From NCBI GenBank assembly GCA_035644895.1, contig DASQNQ010000306.1:1-6562 (forward strand): DNA of 6,562 nt. Reading direction: 5' to 3'. The stretch is from Falsiroseomonas sp035644895. GTDB taxonomy: Bacteria > Pseudomonadota > Alphaproteobacteria > Acetobacterales > Acetobacteraceae. Of the stretch, positions 1 to 6,413 are shown one piece after another. The notes beneath the pieces are model-generated. The model ran no database searches. It was given only the letters and a program-made list of their open reading frames with translations, and was not told the DNA's origin. Every line of letters starts with the position of its first letter. Positions within the stretch are counted from its first letter, which is position 1. The position numbers were made by a program, and so were the translations under genes.

Positions 1-582
1 GTTCTTCGCCGCCCCGGCCTCGCGGTAGACCACGTGGTTGATGCGGATGCCGGCCATGTGATTCAGCAGCTCGAGCGAGACGTGCTGCACCGTGCCGACG
101 CCGGTGGAGCTGCAGTCGAGCCTGCCGGGCCGGGCCTTGGCCAGCGCCACCAGCTCCGCCACGCTGTTCACAGGCACGGAGGGGTGCACCGAGAGCGCCT
201 GCGGGCTGCGCGCGACCAGGCTGACCGGGGTGAAGGCCGCGCGGTTGTCGTAGGGCAGGCTCCGCATGAGGTGCGGCGCCATGGCGTAGGTACTGTTGGT
301 GGCGAGCAGGATCGTGTGCCCGTCCGGCCGAGACCGCGCGACATGGCCATGACCGACGGTGCCGGAGGCGCCCCCACGGTTCTCCACCACCACCGGCTGG
401 CCCAGATCCGCGGCCATGGCCTGCGCCAGGATGCGTCCCAGCGTGTCCGTGGATCCGCCGGCCGCCCAGGGGATCACCATTGTGATCGGGCGCGAGGGAT
501 AGGCCTCCTGCGCTGCGCCGATGCGGGGGGCGCCGAGCGCGAGCCCGGCGGCGAGGAAGGCACGTCGCGTCGCACTGGCCAT
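1..582 (-). CDS. Bug/TctC-type tripartite tricarboxylate transporter substrate-binding protein (3' end outside window)
   Basis: This is the N-terminal 194 residues of an extracytoplasmic solute-binding protein of the Bug/TctC family (usually about 320 residues); the gene runs off the left edge. The N-terminus is a signal peptide: TRRAFLAAGLALGAP at residues 5-19, followed by a likely cleavage site near GAA/QEA (residues 22-27). The RR-x-F-L arrangement resembles a twin-arginine signal, although a Sec signal with two arginines is also possible. The mature part begins in the family style, YPSRPITMVIPWAAGGSTD (28-46), followed by NRGGASGT (about 68-75) and RPDGHTILLAT. Known Bug proteins bind carboxylates such as citrate, glutarate or nicotinate derivatives and may feed a TctAB permease or act as sensors; the ligand here cannot be predicted. 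The ATG at 582 is chosen because AGAGG lies 6 nt upstream. The gene follows hyuA by 13 nt, so it is probably the third gene of the hyu operon. It is the only credible coding reading of this stretch. Confidence 0.93.
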   Translation of the reverse strand, partial: MASATRRAFLAAGLALGAPRIGAAQEAYPSRPITMVIPWAAGGSTDTLGRILAQAMAADLGQPVVVENRGGASGTVGHGHVARSRPDGHTILLATNSTYAMAPHLMRSLPYDNRAAFTPVSLVARSPQALSVHPSVPVNSVAELVALAKARPGRLDCSSTGVGTVQHVSLELLNHMAGIRINHVVYREAGAAKN

Positions 583-584
583 CA

Positions 585-593
585 CTCACCTCT
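585..593 (-). promoter_or_regulatory. Ribosome binding site of the Bug/TctC gene
   Basis: On the minus strand this reads AGAGGTGAG, a strong Shine-Dalgarno match, with its AGAGG core 6 nt before the ATG at 582. It lies directly after the hyuA stop codon (596-598), so the binding protein can be translated independently within the same transcript. Confidence 0.7.
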
Positions 594-595
594 GC

Positions 596-2764
596 TCAGT
601 GGTTGACCATCGGTCGTGTCTGCGCTTCTTCGCGGCGCTCGTCCTCCCCGGAGCTTGGACCATCGGGGAGAGCAATGACAAGGTTGCGGAAGGCATCGAC
701 CGTGACCGACGCGCCGGGGCCGACGACGCAGGTCGACTCGCGCTCCTCCACCAGCGCCGGGCCGGCGAAGCTCGCACCGGGCGCGAAGGCGTAGCGGTCG
801 TAGACGGTGCACGGCAGCCAGCCCGCGCCCTCGAACAGCACCTCCCGCGTGCCGCGCGCAGCGCGTGCCGCGTCGCGGAAGCCCTCAGTGCGGGACGCGC
901 CCGACATGCTGATCTCCTGCCCCGGTGCGGAGCAGGCGACGCGCCAGGTCAGCGCCTCGATCGGCAACTCCTCCATGGTGCGGCCGAAGCGCTCCCGGTA
1001 GGCGGCGAAGAAGGCCTCACGGATCGCCGACAGATCGGCGGCGGAAAGGGCCATGGCAGGCAGGGGCACAGGGATCTCGAAGCCCTGGCCGACATGGCGC
1101 ATGTCGGCGGCGGGCACGGCGCGGATATCTTCGGGCTTCGCCCCGGCCTCGACCAGCAGGGCGCGCCCTTCCTCCAGCATCTCGGCCAGCAGCGTGTTCA
1201 CCGCAGCCCAGTCGAGGCGTTCCAGGCGCCCCACATGGCTGCGCACCAGGTCGGTCGCGGGTGGGGCGACCAGGAAGCCCATGGCGGAGGCGACCCCCGC
1301 GCCGAGCGGCACCAGCAGCCGCTTCATTTTCAGCAGCCGCGCGAGGTCATAGGCATGGACCGGGCCGGCGCCGCCGAAGGCGACGAGGGTGTAGCGCCGG
1401 GGATCCCGGCCCTTCTCGGCCAGGTGCATGCGCGTGGCGGCCGCCATCGTCTCGTCCACGATCCGGCGGATGCCGAGCGCGGCGACATCCCGCGCGACGC
1501 CTAATCCCTTCGCGACCCCGCCCTCGATCGCCCGCTGCACGGAGCCGGGGTCCAACGCCATCTCGCCGCCGAGGAAATAGGCGGGGTCGAGGCGGCCGAG
1601 GACGAGGTCGGAGTCCGTCACCGTCGGCTCCGTCCCGCCGCGGCCATAGCAGATCGGGCCCGGCACGGCGCCGGCGCTGCGCGGCCCCACCTTCATCAGC
1701 CCCGAGCCCGCATCCACGCGCGCGATGGATCCGCCGCCCGCACCAATCTCGATCATGTCCACAACCGAGACCTTGAGCGGCAGGCCGGAGCCCTTCTGGA
1801 AGCGCCGGACGCGTCCCGCCTCGAAGTCGAACTTCCGGTCGGGGGCGCCGTCCTCCACGAGGCACATCTTGGCCGTGGTGCCGCCCATGTCGAAGGAGAC
1901 GACGCGGTCGAGCCCGGCGAGCCGCGCGAGGAAGCTCGCGGCCATCGCACCCGCGGCGGGGCCGGACTCGATCAGGCGGATCGGGAACTCCTTGGCGTCC
2001 CGCACCGCCGCGATGCCGCCGCCCGAGAGCATGACATGCAGCTGCCCGCGGAAGCCGAGCTCCGCCAGCGAGGTTTCCAGCCGGTCCAGGTAACGCCGCA
2101 TCAGCGGCTGCACATAGGCATTGGCGCAGGCGGTGCTGGTGCGCTCGAACTCCCGGATCTCCGGCGCGACGCGGGAGGAGAGGGAGACGGGCAGGTCCGG
2201 ATAGAGCCCGGCCGCGATCTGTCCCGCCCGCACCTCGTGCCGGCCGTCGCGATAGGCATGCAGGAATGCGATGGCGAGCGCCTCGATCCCCTCCTGCTCC
2301 ACGAGCTGCCGCACTGCGTCGCGCACCGCCTGCTCGTCGAGCGGCAGCAGCACCTCGCCATGCACGTCGATGCGCTCCGAGATCTCCAGCCGCCGGTGGC
2401 GCGGCACCAGGGTCGGCGGCGCCTCGATGAAGAGGTCGTAAAGGTCGTAGCGCGTCTCCCGCCCGATCTCGATCGAGTCGCGGAAGCCCGCGGTGGTCAG
2501 CAGGCCGACCTTCGCGCCGGTGCGCTCGATGATCGTGTTCGTCACCAGCGTGGTGCCGTGGACGATGCCATGCAGGTCGGCGGGGGAGAGGCCGGTCTCC
2601 TCCAGCAGCCGGGTAATGCCCTCCATGATGGCGCGGCTGGGATCGTCCGGTGTCGTCAGGCGCTTGCCCGTGGCGACCAGGCCGCGCGCCGGGTCGTGCA
2701 GGACGAAGTCGGTGAAGGTGCCGCCAACATCCACGCCGATGCGCGCGGTCGCTGCCATGGTCAT
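596..2764 (-). CDS. hyuA: Hydantoinase/oxoprolinase subunit A (HyuA family)
   Basis: This 722-residue protein is the ATP-binding subunit of a two-subunit hydantoinase/5-oxoprolinase-type enzyme. Members hydrolyse cyclic amides (N-methylhydantoin, 5-oxoproline, caprolactam) or carboxylate ketones at the cost of ATP, in the cytoplasm. The ASKHA-type N-terminal phosphate loop IGVDVGGTFTDFVL is at residues 9-22. HGTTLVTNTIIERTGAKVGL follows at 69-88, and the GFRDSIEIGRETRYDLYDL stretch at 93-111. SGGGIAA (247-253), ESGPAAGA (266-273) and FDMGGTTAKM (291-300) form the central ATPase core. GAGGGSIARVD (341-351) and VAFGGAGPVHA (461-471) are also intact. A C-terminal HyuA-type domain covers roughly 510-700. 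Length and motif order are normal for the family and nothing is broken. The start at 2764 lies 3 nt after the hyuB stop; a second ATG at 2758 (MAATARIG) is a real alternative because no strong Shine-Dalgarno is visible for either. The tight spacing suggests translational coupling to hyuB. Substrate specificity is not deducible. Confidence 0.95.
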   Translation of the reverse strand: MTMAATARIGVDVGGTFTDFVLHDPARGLVATGKRLTTPDDPSRAIMEGITRLLEETGLSPADLHGIVHGTTLVTNTIIERTGAKVGLLTTAGFRDSIEIGRETRYDLYDLFIEAPPTLVPRHRRLEISERIDVHGEVLLPLDEQAVRDAVRQLVEQEGIEALAIAFLHAYRDGRHEVRAGQIAAGLYPDLPVSLSSRVAPEIREFERTSTACANAYVQPLMRRYLDRLETSLAELGFRGQLHVMLSGGGIAAVRDAKEFPIRLIESGPAAGAMAASFLARLAGLDRVVSFDMGGTTAKMCLVEDGAPDRKFDFEAGRVRRFQKGSGLPLKVSVVDMIEIGAGGGSIARVDAGSGLMKVGPRSAGAVPGPICYGRGGTEPTVTDSDLVLGRLDPAYFLGGEMALDPGSVQRAIEGGVAKGLGVARDVAALGIRRIVDETMAAATRMHLAEKGRDPRRYTLVAFGGAGPVHAYDLARLLKMKRLLVPLGAGVASAMGFLVAPPATDLVRSHVGRLERLDWAAVNTLLAEMLEEGRALLVEAGAKPEDIRAVPAADMRHVGQGFEIPVPLPAMALSAADLSAIREAFFAAYRERFGRTMEELPIEALTWRVACSAPGQEISMSGASRTEGFRDAARAARGTREVLFEGAGWLPCTVYDRYAFAPGASFAGPALVEERESTCVVGPGASVTVDAFRNLVIALPDGPSSGEDERREEAQTRPMVNH

Positions 2765-2767
2765 CGC

Positions 2768-4408
2768 TCAGTCCGTCCCATAGTCGCGCGCCGCCGCTTC
2801 CGGCGTGACGTAGCCGTCGCGGAGATCCGCCTCGATGGCCGCACGGTCGCGTTCCCGCGGGGGGCCGAAGCCGCCGCCGCCGGGATAGAGGAGCCGCACG
2901 CACCGTCCCGGCGCGATGGTGGTGCGCGACTTCGGATGCGGACGCGTGCCGTCGTCGATCTCGATCACGGCCGGCGCCCCGGGCCTGCCGCCCAGCAGGC
3001 CCTTCGCTGGATGGTCGCGCCGGTCCGACAGCAGGGAGAGGCGTACCGGTGCCTCCGTCCGCACCTCGATCACCGCCTCCTGCCCAAGGCCGCCGCGGAA
3101 GCGGCCAACGCCGCCAGAATCCGGCCGGAGCTGCTTCCGCCAGACCAGCAGAGGCGCGACGCTCTCATAGGCCTCAATCGAGCCGGCGCCGACATTGGTC
3201 GGGAAGGCGGTGGTCGGCAGCCCGTCGCGGTGCGGGGAGGCGCCCATGCCGCCGCTGGCGAACAGGACCTGGGAGAAGCGGTCGCCGTTGCGGTCATGCC
3301 CGCTGAAGAGCGCGCGCATCGTGGGCGCGCCGCCGGACTCGGCGATGACCTTGTCCGGTAACACCTCGGCTAGGGCCTCGTAGATCACGCCGGCAAGCAG
3401 GTGGCCCGTCAGCTGCCGCGCGGAGCAGGGCGCGGGAAAGCGCGGATTGAGGATGCTGCCCTCGGGCGCCGAAACCGTGATTGCGCGGTAGGACCCCTCG
3501 TTGCGCGGCGTCAGCGGATCGAGCGCGCATTTGACGGGATAGACGGCATAGGCATGGGTGTAGTTCAGGACGCAGTTGATGCCGCGGTCCACCTGCGGGG
3601 ACGTGCCGGCAAAGTCGATGTGGATCGACTCGCCGGAGACGGCGACGCGGCAGGCGATATGAGTCCTCTGCTCGTCGAAGCCGTCGGCGTCGAGCGTCGC
3701 GGCATAGACACCGTCCGGCACTTCTGCGATGGCGCGGCGCATTGCCTGCTCCGCCCGGATCTGCAGCGCGGCGGAGAGGCCCTGCAGATCAGGCAGACCC
3801 GTGTCCTCCAGGAACTCCACTACGCGCCGCACGGTGACCTCGTTGGAGACCACCTGTGCTTCCAGGTCGCCCATCACCGGGCCGGGGATGCGGACATTGG
3901 CGGTTAGGATCTCGACCAGCTCCGCATTGCGCCGGCCGGCGCGGTAGAGGCGCGCGGGCGGGATGCGGATGCCCTCCTCGAAGAGCTCCCGGCAATCCGC
4001 GGACCAGAGGGCGCCGCCCACATCCGGCGAATGCGCGATGCAGCCGGCGAAGCCGACCAGCCGCCCGTGGTGGAAGATGGGCGAGGCGGCCGTAAAGTCC
4101 GGCAGGTGGCCCGTGGCCAGCCAGGGGTCGTTGGTGATGACGCAGTCGCCGGGCTGCCAGTCCTGGGCCGGGAAGCGCTGCAGGAAGGCCTTGGTCGTCT
4201 GCGGCAGGATGCAGGAGAAGGAGGCGATGCCGCCGGTATTTTCGGCGATGCTGTCCCCGTTCCGATCCATCAGCACCGTCGCGTAGTCGTTCGACTCCCG
4301 CACGATGGTGGAGAAGGCGGTGCGCAGCAGGCCGGTCGCCGCCTCGTCCGCGATGGAGATCATCCGGCTCCAATAGACCTCGAGGGTGATAGGATCGAAC
4401 TCGTCCAA
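2768..4408 (-). CDS. hyuB: Hydantoinase/oxoprolinase subunit B (HyuB family), TTG start
   Basis: This 546-residue protein is the second subunit, acting with HyuA in ATP-dependent cyclic-amide hydrolysis or a related carboxylase reaction in the cytoplasm. The family N-terminus FDPITLEVYWSRMISIADE is at residues 4-22. It is followed by RESNDYATVLMD (37-48), the signature TNDPWLATGHLPDF (92-105), AHSPDVGGALW (125-135), EGIRIPP (145-151), GDLEAQVVSNEVTVRR (180-195), DFAGTSPQVDRGIN (265-278), GRFRGGLGQE (435-444) and the glycine-rich YPGGGGFGPP end (508-517). These landmarks and the length are typical. The reading frame stays open upstream to 5134, but that extension is antisense to the LysR gene and shows no family resemblance. 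The TTG at 4408 (TTG-GAC-GAG-TTC) is preceded by AGGGAGA with a 6-nt spacer and puts the conserved FDPITLE at the extreme N-terminus, as in homologues. The next in-frame ATG (residue 16) would cut into conserved sequence. It is the first gene of the operon and diverges from the regulator. Confidence 0.94.
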   Translation of the reverse strand: MDEFDPITLEVYWSRMISIADEAATGLLRTAFSTIVRESNDYATVLMDRNGDSIAENTGGIASFSCILPQTTKAFLQRFPAQDWQPGDCVITNDPWLATGHLPDFTAASPIFHHGRLVGFAGCIAHSPDVGGALWSADCRELFEEGIRIPPARLYRAGRRNAELVEILTANVRIPGPVMGDLEAQVVSNEVTVRRVVEFLEDTGLPDLQGLSAALQIRAEQAMRRAIAEVPDGVYAATLDADGFDEQRTHIACRVAVSGESIHIDFAGTSPQVDRGINCVLNYTHAYAVYPVKCALDPLTPRNEGSYRAITVSAPEGSILNPRFPAPCSARQLTGHLLAGVIYEALAEVLPDKVIAESGGAPTMRALFSGHDRNGDRFSQVLFASGGMGASPHRDGLPTTAFPTNVGAGSIEAYESVAPLLVWRKQLRPDSGGVGRFRGGLGQEAVIEVRTEAPVRLSLLSDRRDHPAKGLLGGRPGAPAVIEIDDGTRPHPKSRTTIAPGRCVRLLYPGGGGFGPPRERDRAAIEADLRDGYVTPEAAARDYGTD

Positions 4409-4414
4409 GGCGGC

Positions 4415-4421
4415 TCTCCCT
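4415..4421 (-). promoter_or_regulatory. Ribosome binding site that fixes the TTG start of hyuB
   Basis: On the minus strand this reads AGGGAGA, followed by GCCGCC and then TTG at 4408. The 6-nt spacer and purine-rich core support initiation at TTG rather than at any of the upstream codons of the open frame. Confidence 0.75.
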
Positions 4422-4465
4422 GCGCGACCGAGGAAGGCTAGGCGTGCACGACCGGTCGCGTCCAA

Positions 4466-4488
4466 TATCGTCGGCCACTTCCACGATA
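4466..4488. promoter_or_regulatory. Candidate LysR-type operator (TATCGT-N11-ACGATA)
   Basis: The two 6-nt arms, TATCGT at 4466-4471 and ACGATA at 4483-4488, are exact inverted complements separated by 11 nt, with the inner T and A in the canonical T-N11-A spacing of LysR-type regulator boxes. The site sits immediately upstream of the possible hyuB -35 and ends 10 nt before the LysR start codon. That is where a regulator activating the divergent operon and repressing its own gene would bind. The symmetry is seen directly; the binding is inferred from how the family works. Confidence 0.7.
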
Positions 4489-4498
4489 GCCCTGGCGA

Positions 4499-5455
4499 AT
4501 GAGCACGCTCGAACTCCGGCACTTCCGCTACTTCGTCGCCCTGGCGGAGGAGCTGCACTTCACCCGGGCGGCGCGGCGGCTCGGCATCTCCCAACCGCCG
4601 CTCAGTCAGCAGATCCGCTGGATGGAGGAGGCACTGGAGACGCCGCTGATCGAGCGCGGCCGGCGCCTCGTGCTGACGGAAGCCGGCCGCGCCCTGCTGG
4701 CAGAAGCGCGCGCGGCGCTCGCCCAGGCCGCGCGGGCGGAGACGGTGGCGCGCCGCGCCGGGCGCGGAGAGATCGGGGAGTTGCGCCTCGGCCTCTTCGC
4801 CTCCGCGCCGCTGCTGCCGGGCTTCGCGGCCGTGGTGCTGGCCTTCCGCAAGCGCCTGCCCGGCGTGCACCTGGACCTCAGGGAGGGGCCGACGGCCTGG
4901 CAGGCGGGGGCGCTGCAACGGGGGGAGCTGGATGCCGGGTTCCTGCGCTACCCCGGCGCCGGCGACCTGCCTGCAGGCCTGGAGGCGCTGGAAGCGGCGC
5001 AGGAGCCGCTGGTGCTGGTGATGCGGCGGGACCATCGCCTTGCCCGTCGTGCTGGCGCCATTCCCGTGCCGGCATTGGCCGGGGAACCGATGGTGGCCTT
5101 CTCCCGCGCCGTCGGCACCACGCTGCACGCGCAACTTGCCGCCATGTGCGCCCGCGCCGGCTTCTCGCCGGCCATCGCGGCGGAGGCGCGGGAGAACTCC
5201 ACGCTTATGGGCCTTGTCGCTGCCGGCATCGGTGTCGCCGTCGTGCCGCAGTCGCTGCTGCGCATCCGTCCGGAGGGCGTGACGCGCCGCGCGCTGGACG
5301 GGGAGGGCGCGACGACCTCAACCTGGCTCGCCGTGCCGCGCGGCAGCCAGTCCTCGGCTGCCCAGAGGTTCATGGACTGTGCCCGTGCCTGCATTCATCG
5401 GCCTGGGCCCGAGCAAGCGCCCGAAGCCGATGGCGACCCGGCCTCCGCGTCTTGA
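4499..5455 (+). CDS. LysR-type transcriptional regulator, probable controller of the hyu operon
   Basis: This 318-residue protein is a LysR-type regulator. The N-terminal winged helix-turn-helix covers about residues 5-65: LRHFRYFVALAEELHFTRAA (6-25), then RRLGISQPPLSQQIRWMEE (26-44) and the LTEAGRALL wing (59-67). A linker helix (66-90) leads to an inducer-binding domain of two periplasmic-binding-protein lobes, from GELRLGLFASAPLLPGF (93-109) to about residue 295. GELDAGFLR (142-150) and GLVAAGIGVAVVPQSLL (238-254) are typical landmarks. The HTH resembles the BenM/CatM/HcaR-like branch, which responds to small carboxylic acids; that placement is by eye. The wing between LIER and LTEAG seems one residue shorter than usual. 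The Shine-Dalgarno before the ATG at 4499 is poor, but the start matches family N-termini. The gene is divergent from hyuB with an operator-like repeat between them, so it most likely regulates the operon and itself. The tail after 295 (HRPGPEQAPEADGDPASAS) is low-complexity. Confidence 0.95.
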   Translation: MSTLELRHFRYFVALAEELHFTRAARRLGISQPPLSQQIRWMEEALETPLIERGRRLVLTEAGRALLAEARAALAQAARAETVARRAGRGEIGELRLGLFASAPLLPGFAAVVLAFRKRLPGVHLDLREGPTAWQAGALQRGELDAGFLRYPGAGDLPAGLEALEAAQEPLVLVMRRDHRLARRAGAIPVPALAGEPMVAFSRAVGTTLHAQLAAMCARAGFSPAIAAEARENSTLMGLVAAGIGVAVVPQSLLRIRPEGVTRRALDGEGATTSTWLAVPRGSQSSAAQRFMDCARACIHRPGPEQAPEADGDPASAS

Positions 5456-5488
5456 CCCCGGACTGGTCTGGAGTTGACCCGCCCCCGT

Positions 5489-5510
5489 GGCTCTTCCGCA
5501 GGAAGCATGG
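5489..5510 (+). repeat. Candidate terminal inverted repeat (one end) of an ISL3-family element
   Basis: The sequence begins GGCTCTTCCGCAGGAAG and lies just outside the stop codon of the transposase remnant (5512-5514). Many ISL3-family elements have ends starting GGCTCTT or similar, so this position and sequence fit an IS end. It contains a small perfect hairpin, CTTCC-GCA-GGAAG (5493-5505). No inverted partner is visible to the right in this window, so the assignment rests on location and resemblance only. Confidence 0.45.
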
Positions 5511-5511
5511 C

Positions 5512-5985
5512 TCAGGTGGCGAGGAGGACGCGGCGCCGGGGGAGGTCGAAGCTGCCGCGCCTGAAGGTTTGGCGCTTGAGCAGCTTCAGCTTGCCCTCCG
5601 GTCCTTCCGTCTGCCCGCTGCTCCACGGTGTGGTAAGCGCAGCCCTCACCGCCGCGCCGTCCTGCCGTCGCCCGGCGCCGAAGGTGGTGAGGGCAGCCAC
5701 GCCGTTCCGCGATGCGTCAGCGAGCCAGCCCTCGAACATGGTGAGTGGTGCCCGGCACGGCGCCTTGCTGCCGCTGCAACAGCCACGCAGGAGATCGGCG
5801 AACCGGCGGACCAGCCTGGCGACGGTGGCGGGCTCGGCGTTCTGCTCCAGGCGGGCATTGGTCGAACCCTCCTCCTCGGTGAGCCGGTCCGGCCGCAGCG
5901 CGAGATGCCAGGCGAGCTGCTTCGGAGAGGGGAGCGCCTGCACACCGCCATTCGCGGGAGACGGTGTGGGTGCCGGCTGCGCTCC
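5512..5985 (-). pseudogene. ISL3-family transposase, C-terminal remnant
   Basis: The minus-strand translation from about 5985 down to the TGA at 5512-5514 matches the C-terminal part of ISL3-family transposases. It starts with a proline-rich linker (GAQPAPTPSP) and LPSPKQLAWHLALRPDRL (about 5934-5881). ARLVRRFADLL and FEGWLADASRNGVAAL follow, then the end block AALTTPWSSGQTEG...LKLLKRQ...RRRVLLAT. The E of SSGQTEG corresponds to the third acidic residue of the DDE catalytic triad. The next positions read PEGKLKLLKRQ where related proteins usually have a VNRLKLLKRQ-like sequence, suggesting drift. Only about 150 residues of a protein usually over 400 long remain; the zinc-finger/HTH N-terminus and the two catalytic aspartates are absent. 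The frame stays open to a GTG at 6117, but that upstream part has no recognisable homology. It is a non-autonomous fossil, convergent with the LysR gene. Confidence 0.8.
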
Positions 5986-6113
5986 TTCCTCGCGGCTTGG
6001 CCCGAACTTCGACTGTGTCGTGCGCCTCGGGCCCGCCAGCGGTGGACCTGTCTTAGAGCGGACATGAAGTGTCGGCGGGGTTTGTGGTGATGGAGGATTT
6101 CCAACAAGATCTT
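5986..6113. other. Non-coding junction between IS remnant and the AT-richer segment
   Basis: No gene is recognised here. In the frame of the transposase remnant the translation (VRSKTGPPLAGPRRTTQSKFG and surroundings) does not resemble ISL3 protein sequence. The interval probably holds the rearranged or deleted part of the element. A change from GC-rich to more AT-rich sequence occurs at its right edge, around 6095-6115. No terminator hairpin with a T-run is visible for the gene ending at 6114. Confidence 0.4.
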
Positions 6114-6413
6114 TCACTGGACGCGCGAGGAGTTCTCGACTTCGATCGGGCTCTCAAAATACGTGACCGCTGGCTCTGACCCAAATCGGGCAGTTATCAG
6201 GTTTCGCCATTCGGTCGAATACGCGCGCTCCGCAGACTCGATCGAGTCCCACAGATAAACTCCGCCCGCCTTACCATGTCCGTATAGGTAATTTTTTCGG
6301 ATGAGCCCCGGTATAGCGCGGTACTTGCCAACGGACGGCGCGAATATTGTATCTGTCGCTTCGAGTAGCGTCATGCCGCTGGGGAGGTCGAATTGGACGA
6401 TCGCAACGATCAT
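6114..6413 (-). CDS. YdhR-like ferredoxin-fold monooxygenase-like protein
   Basis: This 99-residue cytoplasmic protein starts MIVAIVQFDLPSG (1-13) and resembles the YdhR-like/putative monooxygenase group of dimeric alpha-beta barrel proteins. Landmarks in order are YRAIPGLIRKNYLYG (31-45), AGGVYLWDSIESAERAY (49-65), EWRNLITARFG (68-78) and VTYFESPIEVEN (83-94). Related proteins often combine a PGL-RK-Y segment, a GG-YLW segment and a C-terminal strand. The biochemical role of this group is poorly defined; the monooxygenase name comes from fold similarity, and no substrate can be given. The frame is open up to 6488, but the ATG at 6413 is preferred because GGAG stands 6 nt upstream (6423-6420) and the extra 25 residues look unrelated. 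The gene appears complete. Its base composition is visibly more AT-rich than the hyu locus, and it lies beyond an IS remnant, so it may have a separate origin. Confidence 0.82.
   Translation of the reverse strand: MIVAIVQFDLPSGMTLLEATDTIFAPSVGKYRAIPGLIRKNYLYGHGKAGGVYLWDSIESAERAYSTEWRNLITARFGSEPAVTYFESPIEVENSSRVQ

Larger units (their letters stand above)
4409..4498. promoter_or_regulatory. Divergent promoter region between hyuB and the LysR gene
   Basis: This 90-nt spacer must hold the promoters of both divergent genes. On the minus strand, TTGGAC (4465-4460) is a possible -35 for hyuB, with weak -10 candidates at 4442-4437 (17-nt spacing) or TAGCCT at 4440-4435 (19-nt spacing). No convincing plus-strand promoter for the LysR gene is visible. 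The region also contains two adjoining perfect palindromes, CGTGCACG (4443-4450) and CGACCGGTCG (4449-4458). They lie between the -35 and -10 candidates of hyuB and could be operator or secondary contact sites. The promoter assignments are tentative; the divergent arrangement is seen directly. Confidence 0.6.

Noticed and set aside
34..606. 190-residue plus-strand ORF
   Set aside because: It is antisense to the Bug/TctC gene, whose minus-strand reading has a signal peptide and conserved motifs.
1347..2903. 518-residue minus-strand ORF overlapping hyuA
   Set aside because: It is a frame-shadow of hyuA, rich in Arg, Gly and Ala; the hyuA frame carries all family motifs.
2036..3361. 441-residue plus-strand ORF antisense to hyuA/hyuB
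   Set aside because: Low-complexity translation, no ribosome site or family motifs; it is the complement of two well-supported genes.
4409..5134. Upstream extension of the hyuB frame as an N-terminal domain
   Set aside because: It is antisense to a well-supported LysR gene, has no recognisable domain, and a good ribosome site with a family-type N-terminus exists at 4408.
5452..5480. Repeated TTGACCC (5452-5458 and 5474-5480) and imperfect palindrome CCGGACTGGTCTGG as a terminator or target duplication
   Set aside because: The palindrome has mismatches and no T-run follows; the direct repeat does not flank the candidate IS end, so neither reading is supported.
4444..6090. 548-residue plus-strand ORF covering the LysR gene and IS remnant
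   Set aside because: It is an off-frame reading of the LysR gene, composed of Arg/Gly/Ala/Pro-rich sequence with no family resemblance; long false ORFs are expected at this GC content.
5986..6117. GTG at 6117 overlapping the YdhR-like stop as a coupled gene start
   Set aside because: The first 44 codons match nothing and the homologous part is an ISL3 fragment; the GTGA overlap is most likely coincidence at a rearrangement junction.
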